Of a stretch of 64,000 nucleotides of DNA, positions 50,251 to 62,999 are shown one piece after another. The notes under the pieces are model-generated. The model worked only from the letters and a program-made list of their open reading frames with translations, searched no databases and was not told the DNA's origin. Position 1 is the first letter of the stretch. The number at the start of each line of letters is the position of its first letter. Where the stretch lies: NCBI GenBank assembly GCA_025403435.1, contig CM046354.1:23160728-23224727 (forward strand). The letters run 5' to 3'. The position numbers were made by a program, and so were the translations under genes. This DNA is from Artocarpus heterophyllus. Its lineage: Eukaryota > Streptophyta > Magnoliopsida > Rosales > Moraceae.

Positions 50251-52834
50251 CTATCAAAAATAAACAAAAAATTAATTTTTAAATAAGTTCTAATACTTCA
50301 AAGTGCGAAAACATTATACTCAAAAAGAAATGAAAAAATATAAAACATAGTTCATAAGTTTTAAAAATTTCTTTCTTGGTGTCTTCCGTTTTCAATCCAT
50401 CTTGCATAGCTCACACGCCTTTCCTTACCCTCCATCTAATCCATTATCTTCTTACCATTATCTGCAACATGATATAAGACTAAAATAAGCTAAAGCTTAG
50501 TAAGTACATTTCATATCTCACAAGTAAAAACAATTTATGAACATCATCATCATATGCATTTCATAGTAGTGCATCATGCACAATTTCATAAGGAACATAT
50601 CTTTCATCATATTATCCATATTGAAACTTTGTTCATTTTATCTTAAGGGCCCAAGTGTTGCATCATAATTATCATTGTAGGTGTGCCATCATGAGAGGAG
50701 AAGGGTAGCTAATCCTAAACCAAACATAACATCATAACATAACATAAACATGGGCATGCAACACTTATTTAAGTGATACTTATATATATTTACTTTTATA
50801 CTTTGAAATACGTCAACACCAAACATGCATAACTTTTGAACATCAAATCTTTCATAAGTATCATAGAATGAAAATAATCATCGAATCATCATAGTTATCA
50901 TCATAAACATAATTTCAAACTTTTACAACCACATCATGTTGCAGGTGATAATGTACTTACTTGTATAGTTTACTTAACCTTAATTTGTAGGTGACGTCGC
51001 TGCGGTCTCGATGTGCTCGCTCCTTAGTGTGTTTATATCATACATTCATTTAAAATAACAATTAACATTTATTTTCATGAGACCATGAAATCATTCAACA
51101 CCACATAACATATCTCAAATTTCCATAATACATCCCACATACATTCATCTCTCAAAAACATTAATTCATAATATGTTTCATTAACCATAAAATATTAAAA
51201 CAAAACTATCAACACAAATGTTTCCCGACCTCTATGAATTCAAAGCTCAACAACTTAAAATTTACACTAAATTTGAGCACCAAACTTGGCAGGGACAAGG
51301 TTGACACATAAACATAACATCATTATTTTTCATTAGTCACAAAAATTTCATTTAACAATTTAAATAAATCACATATCATACAATACAAAATCTGCTAGCA
51401 ATAATAACACAGTGAGCAGTCCCTACTAACATTCACCTAATAAATTATTTACATCCCAAAATAATTCCATAAAAATCTTGCATGCAATAGACACTAAGAA
51501 CTACAACATATCCAAAAATCACCTTTAAATAAATTCCATATAATCCAAAACTTCTGTTTGAATTCAAAGACAAAAACAACTATAAACAATTCAGTTAGTG
51601 AATTACATGCAATAATTATTCTCAAACAATTAAAATAAATTTATTTAGACCTTAAAATTCATATGACATCATATTAACATATAAATACAATGCCACAAAG
51701 ATTCTTGTCACCAAATAAAATCATTTAATTATACAAAAACATCACACAACAAAGAGTCCAACAATTTACTAATAAAGCAGTCTCATAACCTAGTCTTAAT
51801 GAAAATTCCATATCACATAAAATATTCATCTAATCATCACCAAACTTTCCAATCCATAATTTAACATATAAATGAACATATTTATAAAATTTCATGCAAA
51901 ATATCATTCATTTGCATTATGAACAAAAACTACATTTTTATGCAACATAACCAATCAACAACAATTCATTATGAGGTGCAGAACATGAACATTTAATTTC
52001 TCAGCCTACACGACACCAAATGGCATGAAATTTGGAGTACATGACATAGCATATATATGAAAATTATATTAAAATTTTAGAGCAAACAGAGATTTGTAGA
52101 CAGAGTTATGGGAGTCAGAACATAGAGACAATACCACGTTACCGATCAGCATTAATTATCAGTGAGTGGCAGAGAGAAGAAAATTCATATCTCAGCGTAG
52201 AAAAATCCAATTAAGGTGAATTTTTTTGGATTGGCACATAACATATACATGAATAACATATCAAAAATTCAGAGCAAAAGGAATTTTGTAGAGAAAGATA
52301 TAGCAGTCAGATTACAGAGTGTTCAAGATTCTAGAATTGCGGAGAAGGGTCTCTTACCTCAAAATAATTTCTTCTCAAGCTTCCTTCAAATTCGTCCAAA
52401 GAAAGCTCAATATTTCTTTCAATTATTTGCAAGAGAATAAAGGAGAGAAGAGGAAAAGAAAATGTGTAGAGAAGGAGAGAAAATGTCTGAGAAAAAGAGA
52501 GAGAGATATATCGTTTACGTGAAAAGATGAGAATGACTTGCAAGGAGAGATATTCTTTTCCATATTATCAAAAATTTTCAGACTAAATTCAAGGTAAAAT
52601 TAGTGTGAAAATGGAGAGAAATAGGGAAAGTCAAATTGATCTGCTATTGTTACCATATAACACAATTTTAAAAGAGGAAACCCTCATCAAATAATCCAAT
52701 CAACTTAAAAGTCAAACATTTTATTTCCTAAAATGAGGAATCAATCAAAAAAAAAATGCCAATCCAAAACAAATCATCCAATCATCATAATTATCATTGT
52801 CACAAATTTTTCTGCTGACTGCTCGTCAGTTGTC

Positions 52835-52943
52835 TCCGGCCTGCCGATGTTTCACTTTGGTCTGTCGATGTACTTCCATCAGCCTGCCGTTTCGTGAGGC
52901 TCAATTCGGCCTACCGAACTTAAAGGTCTGCCTGCCGATCTGC
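52835..52943. repeat. Palindrome array near the U3 end of the G2 5' LTR
   Basis: Five units including CCGGCCTGCCGA and TTCGGCCTACCGAA. Composition differs from the partner LTR. Confidence 0.7.
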
Positions 52944-53165
52944 CTTACACACTAACATTCAACAAAACATTAATTTATTACAAAATTATTATTAAACATA
53001 CATCGTAATGACATGAACACTTTGAGCACATCAATTCCACGTGACTGTCACCTGTCATAATACTCAAATAGGATAGTTAGTATCATTATATCATAACATA
53101 TATCAATAAAGAAATTACTTATCGTCGTTATTCTTTCGTTACATGAAAATTTGATGGATGTTACA

Positions 53166-53873
53166 GAAAGAGAATACATGAAGAAGGTGCCTTATGCTTC
53201 AGCAATGGGTAGTCTCATGTATGCCATGCTTTGCACACGATTAGATATTGGTTATGTGGTTGGGATAGTAAGTCGATTTCAGTCGGATCTAGGACCAAAC
53301 CACTGGGTTGTGGTCAAGCATATTTTCAAGTACCTCAAAAGGACTTGAGGGTATATGCTTGTATATTCGGGTGAGGATTTAAGACCTCTAGGATATACTG
53401 ATTTGGATTTTAAATCTTGTCCGGATTCGAGGAGATCGACTTCTAGTTTTGCGTTTACTTTGGGCAGCAGTGCCATTATTTATAGACGTGTCAAGTAAGA
53501 TTGTACTTTGGATTTAACGATGGAGGCCGAGTATATGGCAAGTAATGATGCTTCAAAAGAAGCAATATGGCTCCACAAGTTCCTTGGCGATCCTGAAGTA
53601 GTTGCTGGAATGAACAAGGCGGTATCACAGTATTGTGGTAACACTACAGCGATAGCAAATGCTACGGAACCAATATTTCACAAGAAAAGTAAGCATATTC
53701 ATCAGAAGTATCATGTGATAAAGGACTTCATTGAGGGTGGGCATGTTACTATATGCAAAATCACATCTGAGAATAATTTAGCTGATCCATTCACGAAGAC
53801 ACTAACTGTAAGAGTTTTCAAAAGGCATGTAGAAGCTATGGAGATTTGGGATATGTCCTATTTACACACTTAG
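53166..53873 (+). pseudogene. C2 gag-pol, 3' part (RNase H), broken
   Basis: Resumes C2 after G2 with GAAAGAGAATAC. Collinear with C3 residues from about 1082 to the end, including the LADPFTK motif near 53785. In-frame stops (for example about 53347 and 53499) and changed residues disable it. The terminal stop is 15 bp before the PPT. Confidence 0.9.
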
Positions 53874-53876
53874 TGT

Positions 53877-53887
53877 AAGTGGGAGAT
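53877..53887 (+). promoter_or_regulatory. C2 polypurine tract
   Basis: AAGTGGGAGAT directly before the 3' LTR, identical to the C3 PPT. Confidence 0.85.
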
Positions 53888-55818
53888 TGTTAGACATGTA
53901 TGCCCTAAGGAGTAAAAATGTAATATGTTTTTGGAAACATTTTTATCAATAAAGAATTTATTTATTATTCATATACCAAAATTTTTTCCTCTTTACATTC
54001 ATATTTGTTGGATATATGATAACCAAATAGAAGTAAGAGACTTCGGTTTAAACCTTTAGAATCAAGTATATAATGGACAGATTATGCAGAAGACATGATT
54101 CAAAAGGTGGCGGTCTAAATTATGAGATCCGCAATCAAGAAAATAAAGTTGGGCACTTTATTCACGCAAAGATTTTTATGCTGTCTATGTCCCTAATGAG
54201 AGATGTTTTGTCTTGGCCATTGGAGGTGGACTCTACAAATAGAAACATTGACACATTGTCATAGGTGACGATGTATTAGATCGGGACTTAAAGTGAAATC
54301 GTTTGGATTAATAATTATGTCTGGGCAAATTAATTCACTTTAGACAATCATATATGTTGTATCTTAATCCTGAAATGACTAATAGGCTCATTGTCTTGAC
54401 TTATGTCTTTTGATATACCAAAGGGTGACATCTATATTTCATGATAGTACGTACACCGGTATGTTGGAGATATAACTGTTAATAGCAATGACCCAATATT
54501 CATAGATACGAAATCTGTAGCTCCTCTTATGAGTCAATGATATCCTCCTACATGCGTTATCCTATAATTGAATACTAGAGCGCTTAACCATGCGGATATA
54601 TAGGCGTAACCAAATGGTATATTGTCTTTGGATAGTAAGTTTTCCAACGATGAGATAATGGAACATGAGAGAAAAATAATCGAGAAGGTAAGACATAATA
54701 TATACTTAAGTTGATTATGGATATCCTATGGGGATACGATGCATCATGATATGTCATGGACACTTAGCTATTCAAGCTTCGTAATTTTATATAGTTCGAG
54801 AGTGTAGCTCTAAGCTTTTAGTGGAGTAGCATTAGAGTTCATAATTATGAAACAAATATATGGGATATTGGGTTTTATAATTATCGAACACTTAAACTAT
54901 ATAGGTCCATCAGGTCCCCTTTGCTAACTCATAATAAATCCTGTAATGATACGGCGTGCTTTCCAATAAAGTTGTGACATATATTAAATTATTAGATTGG
55001 CTGAAATTTGATAGGATTAGATAATTCATGTCTATTTATCGGTTGAATTAATTTTGTAAATTAATTCAAGATAAACTTGTTGAATTATCTGAAATATTTA
55101 TTTTCCTAATAATTATCTAGATATGATTGTTTTAATCAAATAACTTCTCTATTGGGTTATTTGAATTAAAATTGAGGCTTTATCCAATGAATCTTGGCTA
55201 TGAAATAAAATATTTGTAGGGATCATTTATCGTAAGTTTGGTAGGCCGATCAAGTAGTTCGGCTGGCCGATGCATCAAGGTCGGCAGGCCGATCCAATAG
55301 TTCGGCCTATCAATCTAACGATAATTTGATCACATGTTTCAGACATGATTTTATAAGATATTGATCCAAATTCGTATTTTTGAGGCCTTATTTGATAATA
55401 AACAACCTTGGGGGTGACCTCGATAAATAGGGAGTGAGTTCTCACAGTTATTTAGATCAAAGAAATCAGGAGTGAGTGCTCTGATCTGTGAGTCTTTGAA
55501 ACTCCATAAAGACTATTGTTCACAAATCACGAACGTTAGTTTTGGGTTTTCTTAATTGATTGGAAGGAGAGTCACCGGGAAAGAGCTATACGAGGTGTGC
55601 CACACATATACCGATCATGGATAGAGAATAGCAACGAAGACCAGTTGGTTGAGGCTCTTCTAGAATGCCTTTCTCTTCACATATTGCAGGAGCTCTTCAG
55701 CATTCAAAGGTTAGCAAGATCTAGTTAATTTATGCATATAGTGTGTCAAACTTGTTTTTTTGAAAAATATTCTGATTTAAAAATTTTTAAATGTTTGTTG
55801 TGTACTGTTTTTCTAACA
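53888..55818 (+). repeat. C2 3' LTR
   Basis: TGTTAGACATGTATG to TTTCTAACA. Palindrome array at 55240-55315 better preserved than in the 5' LTR. TATA region reads GATAAATAG near 55423. Confidence 0.9.
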
Positions 55819-55823
55819 TTATT

Positions 55824-56215
55824 GTTGTACACCCCTAGGTGGCGATTATAAATTATAGATAAAATAGCTGAAACGATGATTATACACTCAAGATTAATTT
55901 TATTATTAACCACCCCTAGAAGCTCTGTTAATAAAATTAATGGCCAAAGAAAACGATTTTTAATATATGTTGGATAAGATGGGTCATGGAAGGCATATAT
56001 TAATTGGAAGGGATCTGTGTTCCTAATTAAATTTGGCAAGTCTCCCTTAAGCGGCTGGTTGAATTTTGAGTTAGGAATTATTATTGTAAGGTTATGATTT
56101 TTTCAAGGTTTTGACACATAAATACAATTGTATGTTTACTTGATTGTGTTATCTTACTAAACTGTTATGGAATATTTGCTTATATTTGGTATAGGAATCT
56201 TTATTGTAGATTAAA
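55824..56215 (+). other. C1 leader, second part
   Basis: Continues C1 after the C2 target duplication (TTATT). Aligns with the last part of the C3 leader, including the ACACCCCTAGG motif. Non-coding. Confidence 0.75.
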
Positions 56216-59030
56216 ATGTCTAAAAACACTTTATCTTCGATTCTCGACAAAAACTAATTAACTGGCGAGAATTATAATGATTGGATAAGAAACCTAAATA
56301 CCGTCCTATCCTTTGAGAAACTGAAATTTGTGCTAACAACACCATGTTCTTTCGAGCCTACTGGGGAATTCATTAATGAGCAAATATAAGCGTATGATCG
56401 CTGAAAAGATGCTAATGATCAAACTCGTTGTTATATTATGGCTAGCATGAATAACATGTTGTAGGCTCAACATGAAGATTATGAGACTGCGATGTAGATT
56501 TTGGATAATCCTGAAGACATGTTTAGAGGCCAAGCCCTAAAAAAACAGCAAGGGGAACTTTGGAAACTTTTGAACTACAAACAAAAACTAGGGACTCCTA
56601 TGAAGAAGCATATGATGTTGGTCATGCATTACCTTGCTGAGGCTTAAGCCCATGGAGCTAATATCGATGCCGAGTCGCAGATGGCCATGGTTTTTGAGAC
56701 TTTGTCAAAGGAGTTCATCCCATTTAGAACTTCATACAATTTGAGAAATAGACAGGATGTGACCTTAATGAAGCTGATGAAGTAGTTGTAGGAGTTCAAA
56801 AATCTGATTAGGGAAATTTCTATGGGTGGTGAGGCCAACTTGGCGGCTGCATCTGGTTCCAATCTACAAATGACAAGAATAAGAAGAAGAAAAAAAAGAA
56901 CCTAAAGAAGCTGAAGTGCTTTTACTGTGGGAAGGTTGGGTACATAAAGAAGAATCGCAAGGACTTGCTTTCTAGAGGAGGTAAGTGTCATCTTCTGGTT
57001 ATTGAAACTTGTTTATTTGAGGAATCAAGTGACACTTGGGTCATAAATTCTGGAGCAACTAATCATGTTTGCGTTTCTTTACAAGGGTGAAAAGAAACGA
57101 GAAGTCTGTTTCATGAAGACTTCACACTTTAGACGGGCGATGGATCCTTGGTGTTAGCTGAAGCAGTGAGAGATGTCCATCTTTACTTTGATAATTATAG
57201 GATTTTGGTTTTGCGAAATTGTTTTTATGTTCCTAGAACTAAAAAGAATTTAATATCTATAGCTTGTTTATTTAAAGATTCTTATGTAGTTTCTTTTAAT
57301 AATAAAGTCATGATTTGTAAAAGCAAATCTTTTATCTATGATGGATAAACGCAAAACAATCTATATTTTATCAAACCTAAGATTGACATACTGCTTAACA
57401 TTGAGGTTAATGATAATAACTCTAAAAGACTGAAGACTTCTTACTTTTATAAGACTTGTCTTTGGCTTTCATGATTAGGTCATATTAGCTTCAATAGGAT
57501 TCAAAGTTTGGTTTAACAAGAGGTATAAGTTCAATGGTGAAGCCTACTTGGCTAAACCAGTTGAACATGACAAAAATCCTTATACTTATGAAGAGGCTAT
57601 GGAGGATGTTGATTCAATGCTCTGAACAAAAGCCATGAACACTGAGATGAAGTCTATGGAGACTAATTGGGTTTGGGAACTTGTGGATATTCCCGAAGGG
57701 GGTGTAAGTGGATCTATAAGAGAAAAAAAGGAGCAGATGGGAAAGTCGAAACCTATAAGGCTAGACTAGTAGCTAAATGGCTATCTTGATGAGTCCATAC
57801 ATATGGCAAGAGGATGTCAAGACAACCTTGCTAAATGGCTATCTTGATGAGTCCATACATATGGTACAACCAGATTGGAGACTAAGGTTCAAGAGGGTAA
57901 GGTTTGTAAGCTGCTAAAGTCAATTTATGGACTTAAGCAGGCTTCCCATTCATGGAATATAAGATTTGATCAAGTGATCAAGAGTTATGGGTTCGAACAA
58001 AACGTGGATGAACCATGTGTTTATAAATATATTAAGGATGGAAATGTGGTTTTTCTACTGCTCTATGTAGATGACATTCTACTGATTGGTAATAACATAG
58101 GGTGTTGCCATCAGTCAAATTATGGCTGACCGAGCAGTTTGGCATGAAAGACTTAGATGAAGCTAATTATGTTCTTGGTATCTAGATCTTTTGGGATAGG
58201 AAGAACAAAATGATAGTTTTATCCTAAGCGGCTTACATAGATAAAATTCTCAAGAAGTATGCAATGTAAAATTCCAAGAAAGGTGGGCAACCATTTAGGT
58301 CTAGAATTACTCTTTCTAAAAAAGACTCACCAAAGTCAAATTAAGAAAGAGAATGCATGAAGAAGGTGCCTTATGCTTCGGCAATGGGTAATCTCATGCA
58401 TGCCAGGCTTTGCACACGACCCAACATTTGTTATGCGGTTAGAATAGTAAGTCAATTTTAGTCGGATCTAGGATCAAACCACTAGGTTGCGGTCAAACAT
58501 ATTTTTAAGTACCTGAGAAGGACGCGAGGGTGTATATGCTTGTGTATTCGAGTGAGGATCTAACACCTCTAGGATGCACTGATTCGGATTTTCAATCCTG
58601 TCTAGATTTAAGAAGAATGACTTTTGGTTTTGTGCTTACTCTGGGTGGTGGTGCCATGATTTAGAGAAGTATCAAGCAAGATTGCACTTTGGATTTGACG
58701 ATGGAGGCTGACTATGTGGCAGCTAGTGATGCTTTGAAAGAAGCAGTGTGGTTCTGCAAGCTCCTTAGGGATCTTGAGGTAGTTCCTAGTATGGATAAGG
58801 TGGTATTGTTATATTGTGGTAACACTACAGCGATAGCTAATGCTAAGGAACCAAGATTTTACAAGAAAAGTAATCATATTCATCAGAAGTATCATGTGAT
58901 AAAGGACTTCGTTGAGGGTGGGCATGTTGTTGTATGCAAAATCACATCTGAGAATAATTTAGCCGATCCATTCACAAAGATGCTAACTGCGAGGGTTTTC
59001 AAGAGACATGTGGAAGCTATATGGATGTAA
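56216..59030 (+). pseudogene. C1 gag-pol, broken, integrase deleted
   Basis: Starts at the same ATG as the C3 frame (56216). Gag, a degraded zinc knuckle, a protease region with NSGA in place of DSGA, RT with YVDD (near 58062) and RNase H with LADPFTK (near 58965) are recognisable. A deletion joins the start of integrase to the segment before RT near 57515, removing about 1 kb and all three D-D-E residues. A second rearrangement at 57774-57865 repeats a roughly 32-bp block and removes part of the RT N-terminus. Many stops fall at former Gln or Trp codons. It cannot encode active protein. Confidence 0.9.
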
Positions 59031-59057
59031 GATATGTCACATTTACTCACTTAATGT

Positions 59058-59068
59058 GAGTGGGAGAT
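59058..59068 (+). promoter_or_regulatory. C1 polypurine tract
   Basis: GAGTGGGAGAT directly before the 3' LTR. Confidence 0.8.
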
Positions 59069-60929
59069 TGTTAGACATGATGCCCTAAGGAGTAAAATGT
59101 TGTAATATGTTTTTGGAGACATTTTATCAATAAAGAGTTTATTTATTATTCATATACCAAATGTTCTCCACTTTACGTTCGTTTCTGTTGAATGTATGAT
59201 AAGCAAACACAAGTCTAAGACTATCAGTCTAAACCTTTAAGAATCATGCATATGATGGACAGATTATGCAAAAGATATGAATCTTAAAAGTAATGATCGA
59301 AATCATAAGATCTGCACTCGAGGGAATAAAGTTGGGTGCTTTATTCATGCTAAGATTGTTATGTTGTCTACATCTCTAATAGGAGATAGCTTGTCTTGGT
59401 CATCGGAATAGAACTCTGTGAGTAGAAGCATTGGTACATTGTCATAGATGATGATGTATTAGATTGGGACATCAAGTTGAATTGATTTGGATTAATAATT
59501 ATGTTTGTACAAGTCAATTCACTTTAGACAATCATATGTGTTGTGTCTTAATCCTAAAATGACTAATGGACCCGTACTCTTGACTTATATCTTTTGATGT
59601 ACCAAAGGGTGACATCCTGACTATATGGAATCCATAGCTCTTTTTGTAGAGTTAATGATATTCTCTTACATGTGTTATCCTGTAATTGGAAGGCTAGAGT
59701 ACTCAACCATTTGGATGCATAGGTGTAATCGAATGGTATACTGTCTTTGGATAGTAGTTTTCCAATGGTGAGATAATGGAACGTAAGATAAAAATAATTA
59801 GGAAGATAAAATGAAATTTATCCTTAAGCCAATTATGAATATCCTATAGGGATGTGACATATCATGATATGTTATAGATGCTTAGCTTATTTGAAGCTTC
59901 GTAATTTTATATAGTTCAAGAGTACAACTCTAAGCTCTTAGTTGAGCAGCGTTGGGGTTGATAATTATAAAATATGTATTTGGGATATTATATTTTATAG
60001 TTTTAAGAGCTTGAACTATATAGGTCCATCGGGTCCCCTTTGCTAGCTCATTTTAAATATTGTAACGATACGGCGTGCTTTTCTTAAAAATTGATTCCTT
60101 ATGCAAAATTATTAGATTGGCTGAAATTTGATACACTTATATTTAATAGTTCATGTCTGTTTATTGGTTGAATTAACTTTGTAAATTTATTCAAGATAAA
60201 CATGTTGAATTATTAGGATAATATTTTATTTTCTATGAGATTATCCAGATATGACTGTTTTGATCAGATAACTCTTTTATTGGGTTATTTGAATTAAAAC
60301 TGAGGCTCTATCTAAGAATCTCATGTGGAAAATAAAAGATTCTTAGGGATTATGTTATCGCAAGTTCGGCAGGCCAATTTGCTAGTTTGACCTACCAATG
60401 TAGTAAGTTCGGCAGGCCGATAGATAAGTTCAGACTGTCGATCTAATGATAATCTGATTATATGTTTTAGACACGATTTTCATTAGAAGTTGATCCAGAT
60501 TCAAATTTTGAGGCCTTATCTAATAATGATTAAGTGCCCCAGGTCCAACCTCTATAAATAGAGGGCGAGTTTTCTCAGTTATTCAGATCAATAGAGAAGT
60601 ATAGAGTCAGTACACTAGTATGAAAAACTCTAAAACTCCCTAAAAGCTATTGTTCATAATCAAGAACCTTAGCTCTTCTGTACGACGTGTGACCACTCAC
60701 ACTTCAATCGTGGATAGAGAATAGCAAAGGAGACCAGTTGGTTGAGGCTCTCCTGGAACATTCTTCTCTTCACTGATTGCTAGTGCTCTTCATCATACGA
60801 AAGGTTAGTAAGATCTGTCATTAATCTATATATATATATATATATATATATAGCATGTCAAACTTGTGTTTTGAAAAATACTATGATTTAAAAAATTTTA
60901 AAATAACACTGCATACTCCTTTTCCAACA
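59069..60929 (+). repeat. C1 3' LTR
   Basis: TGTTAGACATGATG to TTTCCAACA. Palindrome array at 60363-60440 and TATAAATAG at 60553-60561. An AT microsatellite lies near 60829-60852. A deletion near 59617 (GACATCCTGACTA joined to TATGGAATCC) differs from the deletion in the 5' LTR. Confidence 0.9.
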
Positions 60930-60934
60930 TGATC

Positions 60935-62585
60935 CTGGTTCGTAGTGGTGTTACAAGAACATCAAAACAATGGCGACATTTATGGTGGCTCGACCTAGGG
61001 AAGACAAAGGCACATATCCCACTCTGTCATGAACGTTCTCGCATCAGTCATCGTTGAGCTCACCATCATAGGTGCTCACGCTCTGGTTCACAACAGCCAC
61101 ACAAGAGCAAGAGAATGACGGTGAAAACAACCACTCCAATAAATAAAGCCTCTTCACAAATCCACGTTTGTGTCTTCTCTAGCGACGGCACTCTATACGA
61201 GGTGGGTGAAAGACGATGATGGAAAGTCATGACGATCCTACAATGGGCGACTTGCGATCTCCGGCGTCCAACATGAGCTCCGACAGCGAGTGGAGGTAGA
61301 GAGAGAAGAGAAAGAAAGAGGAGAGAGAAAGTGGAGGATATAGGTTAGAGATTATTTCTTCATATGAGAAAGAGAAGAATCAAAATTAAATGAGGGACAT
61401 AAACGAGGGTTTTTCCCTTTTTGAAAGAGATTAAAATTCGTGGTATAAGTTTATCTAAGTTTTATTCTTTGTGGCATAAATAATTAGACTAGTTTAATAA
61501 ATGACAAATTGTAGAATTTTCTTTTTGGAATTTGTCTAAATCCCAACAAATTAAATTACATAACTATTGATGAATTAGAGGAATACTATGTTTAAATAGT
61601 TGGCATGTAGACATACGATAATTCTATTTGTACACTTGTTTTCTTAACACACACCCGGCTTAATTTTAAAATGATTGAATTTAATTACTTATTATTACCC
61701 ATGTTAATCCTATTTGCTTTTATAAAATTATTGCTTCCATGAAAAATTTAACACTAATTTTTACATAAAACCGCTACAACTGACTAATCAAATTAAATTC
61801 AAGAGCGATAATTTAACCCCAAATATGAAATCCAACCTCCATAATGGGAAACACCTTAAAATAACAGTATGCCCGAACTAAAGATTCGATGGCTTTCACT
61901 TTCATTTCTTGCGTATCTCATGCCAAGGGTTGATGACGGTGCTTTCTTTGTTTCTTTTCCAAAAGTGACCCACAGCATTCAATTAGAAAAAAGAGTGACC
62001 AACGTGGCAATTTTTTAAGTTTCAACTAATTATCAGAAAAAAAAATTTTCAATTTTAACTATTTTTTTCTTATAAATAATTAAGTGAGGATAATGGGTGA
62101 ACAAATTTTTAATTAGAAGGAGAAACATTAACTTTGACTGAAGCTGATTTGCTTGTAGAGATATTTTAAAGTTTTTAGGTACTGAAGAAAAGAAATGGTT
62201 GAGTAAAGAAAACATGGAAGTTGTATTCACGTTGTTTTTTGTCCAATTAAGTGGAGCTTTTGTCTGTTGATATTTCTTTCAATTGTATAATAGATGAACA
62301 AGAGGTACAATGACGCGTGGTTTTCTAACGTAATAATTAAGCCTCCTTCTATTCAGCGTATTCTTTAGTTCATAATTAATGCTCTTGAGTCCTGATCAAT
62401 GATTACTCTTATTCATTGCCCACAACAGAATATTAGCAAGTGCAATCTTAGCACACATTTTACTCGTTTATGTATGCATGCGCTGAATATATGTATTATT
62501 ATCACGAGTAAAGCAACATTTTTTTTCTCTTTTCAAGGCAAAACATATTTCCAAATCTACCCCCATTTTATTACCTCTAAGTCTG
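60935..62585. other. Host DNA to the right of the nest, no gene recognised
   Basis: Continues the host sequence interrupted at 12505. The first 650 bp are relatively GC-rich with a purine-rich tract (61280-61350). The rest is AT-rich. No frame of convincing length or similarity was found on either strand. Confidence 0.5.
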
Positions 62586-62943
62586 TGTTGAAAGGTAAAC
62601 TTGATTTCGGCTAATAATAAATGTGTGGGCTTGAAGTTTATAGTTATTGGACTTAAATCTATTAGCCTTATTTTCTAGAAATTTTTTTAGAGTAATTGTA
62701 AAAAAATATCTAGATATTTTAGATGTGAGAGAATTAATATAGAGAATTCTAGATAGCTAATATTTTGGCGGAGAATTCTAGAGAGTAAATAGTAGCTATT
62801 AGATTAAAAGTATGTTAGTAGAATTCTAGCCATTAGTTAAGGAGGTATTACTACTAATACAAGTATTTCCTCTTCCTCTAAAGCCTCTAGTTTCTCCTTT
62901 TCATCTTTAGTCTCTTCTACTTCTAAATAATTCCCTTCCAACA
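62586..62943 (+). repeat. C4 copia 5' LTR
   Basis: About 358 bp from TGTTGAAAGG to CCTTCCAACA, followed after 3 nt by a primer site. It is much shorter than the C1-C3 LTRs and unrelated to them in sequence. The left boundary is inferred from TG...CA ends and could be a few bases off. Confidence 0.65.
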
Positions 62944-62946
62944 AAT

Positions 62947-62956
62947 TGGTATCAGA
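62947..62956 (+). promoter_or_regulatory. C4 primer-binding site
   Basis: TGGTATCAGA, complementary to the initiator tRNA-Met 3' end. Confidence 0.7.
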
Positions 62957-62999
62957 CATAGGCTACCGACGGTATAGGGTCCTTCAAGTTCCACCACTC

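Larger units (their letters stand above)
41663..53165 (-). mobile_element. G2: decayed Ty3/gypsy element (Tekay/Del-like) nested in C2
   Basis: An 11.5-kb element on the minus strand with a perfect GAAAG duplication (41658-41662, 53166-53170). LTRs at 41663-44944 and 49824-53165 (TGTAACA...TGTTACA), initiator-Met PBS 49808-49818, PPT 44945-44958. Domain order gag-PR-RT-RNase H-IN, then a chromodomain-like tail, with LTRs above 3 kb, fits the Tekay/Del chromovirus clade. The coding region is disabled. Confidence 0.9.
49824..53165 (-). repeat. G2 5' LTR
   Basis: 3.34 kb, homologous to 41663-44944. Arrays at 50057-50250 and 52835-52943. The first holds an extra unit of about 22 bp (TTCGCAGGACGAA, about 50080-50093) missing from the 3' LTR. 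Confidence 0.9.
34891..55818 (+). mobile_element. C2: decayed Ty1/copia element nested in C1
   Basis: LTRs at 34891-36823 and 53888-55818 with duplication TTATC (34886-34890) and TTATT (55819-55823). PBS at 36826-36837, leader to 38462. Degenerate gag-pol 38463-41662 continues at 53166-53873 after the nested G2. PPT at 53877-53887. Same family as C3. Many in-frame stops make it non-autonomous. Confidence 0.9.
12506..60929 (+). mobile_element. C1: old Ty1/copia element hosting all other insertions
   Basis: The outermost element. Target duplication TGATT (12501-12505) and TGATC (60930-60934) flank it. Its parts are: 5' LTR 12506-12821 plus 32453-33648 (split by G1); PBS 33651-33662; leader 33649-34890 plus 55824-56215 (split by C2); broken gag-pol 56216-59030; PPT 59058-59068; 3' LTR 59069-60929. 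The two LTRs carry different internal deletions, consistent with age. It belongs to the same family as C2 and C3. Confidence 0.85.

Noticed and set aside
41663..53165. Endogenous pararetrovirus
   Set aside because: Two LTRs with TG...CA ends, a target duplication, a PPT and an integrase followed by a chromodomain-like tail identify a gypsy LTR retrotransposon. No movement-protein or coat-type region was seen.
6660..61560. Mutator-like terminal inverted repeats flanking the host segment around the nest (near 6665-6760 and 61400-61560)
   Set aside because: Both contain ATTTATGCCAC-like text in inverted orientation, but the match is short and AT-rich and no target duplication could be found.
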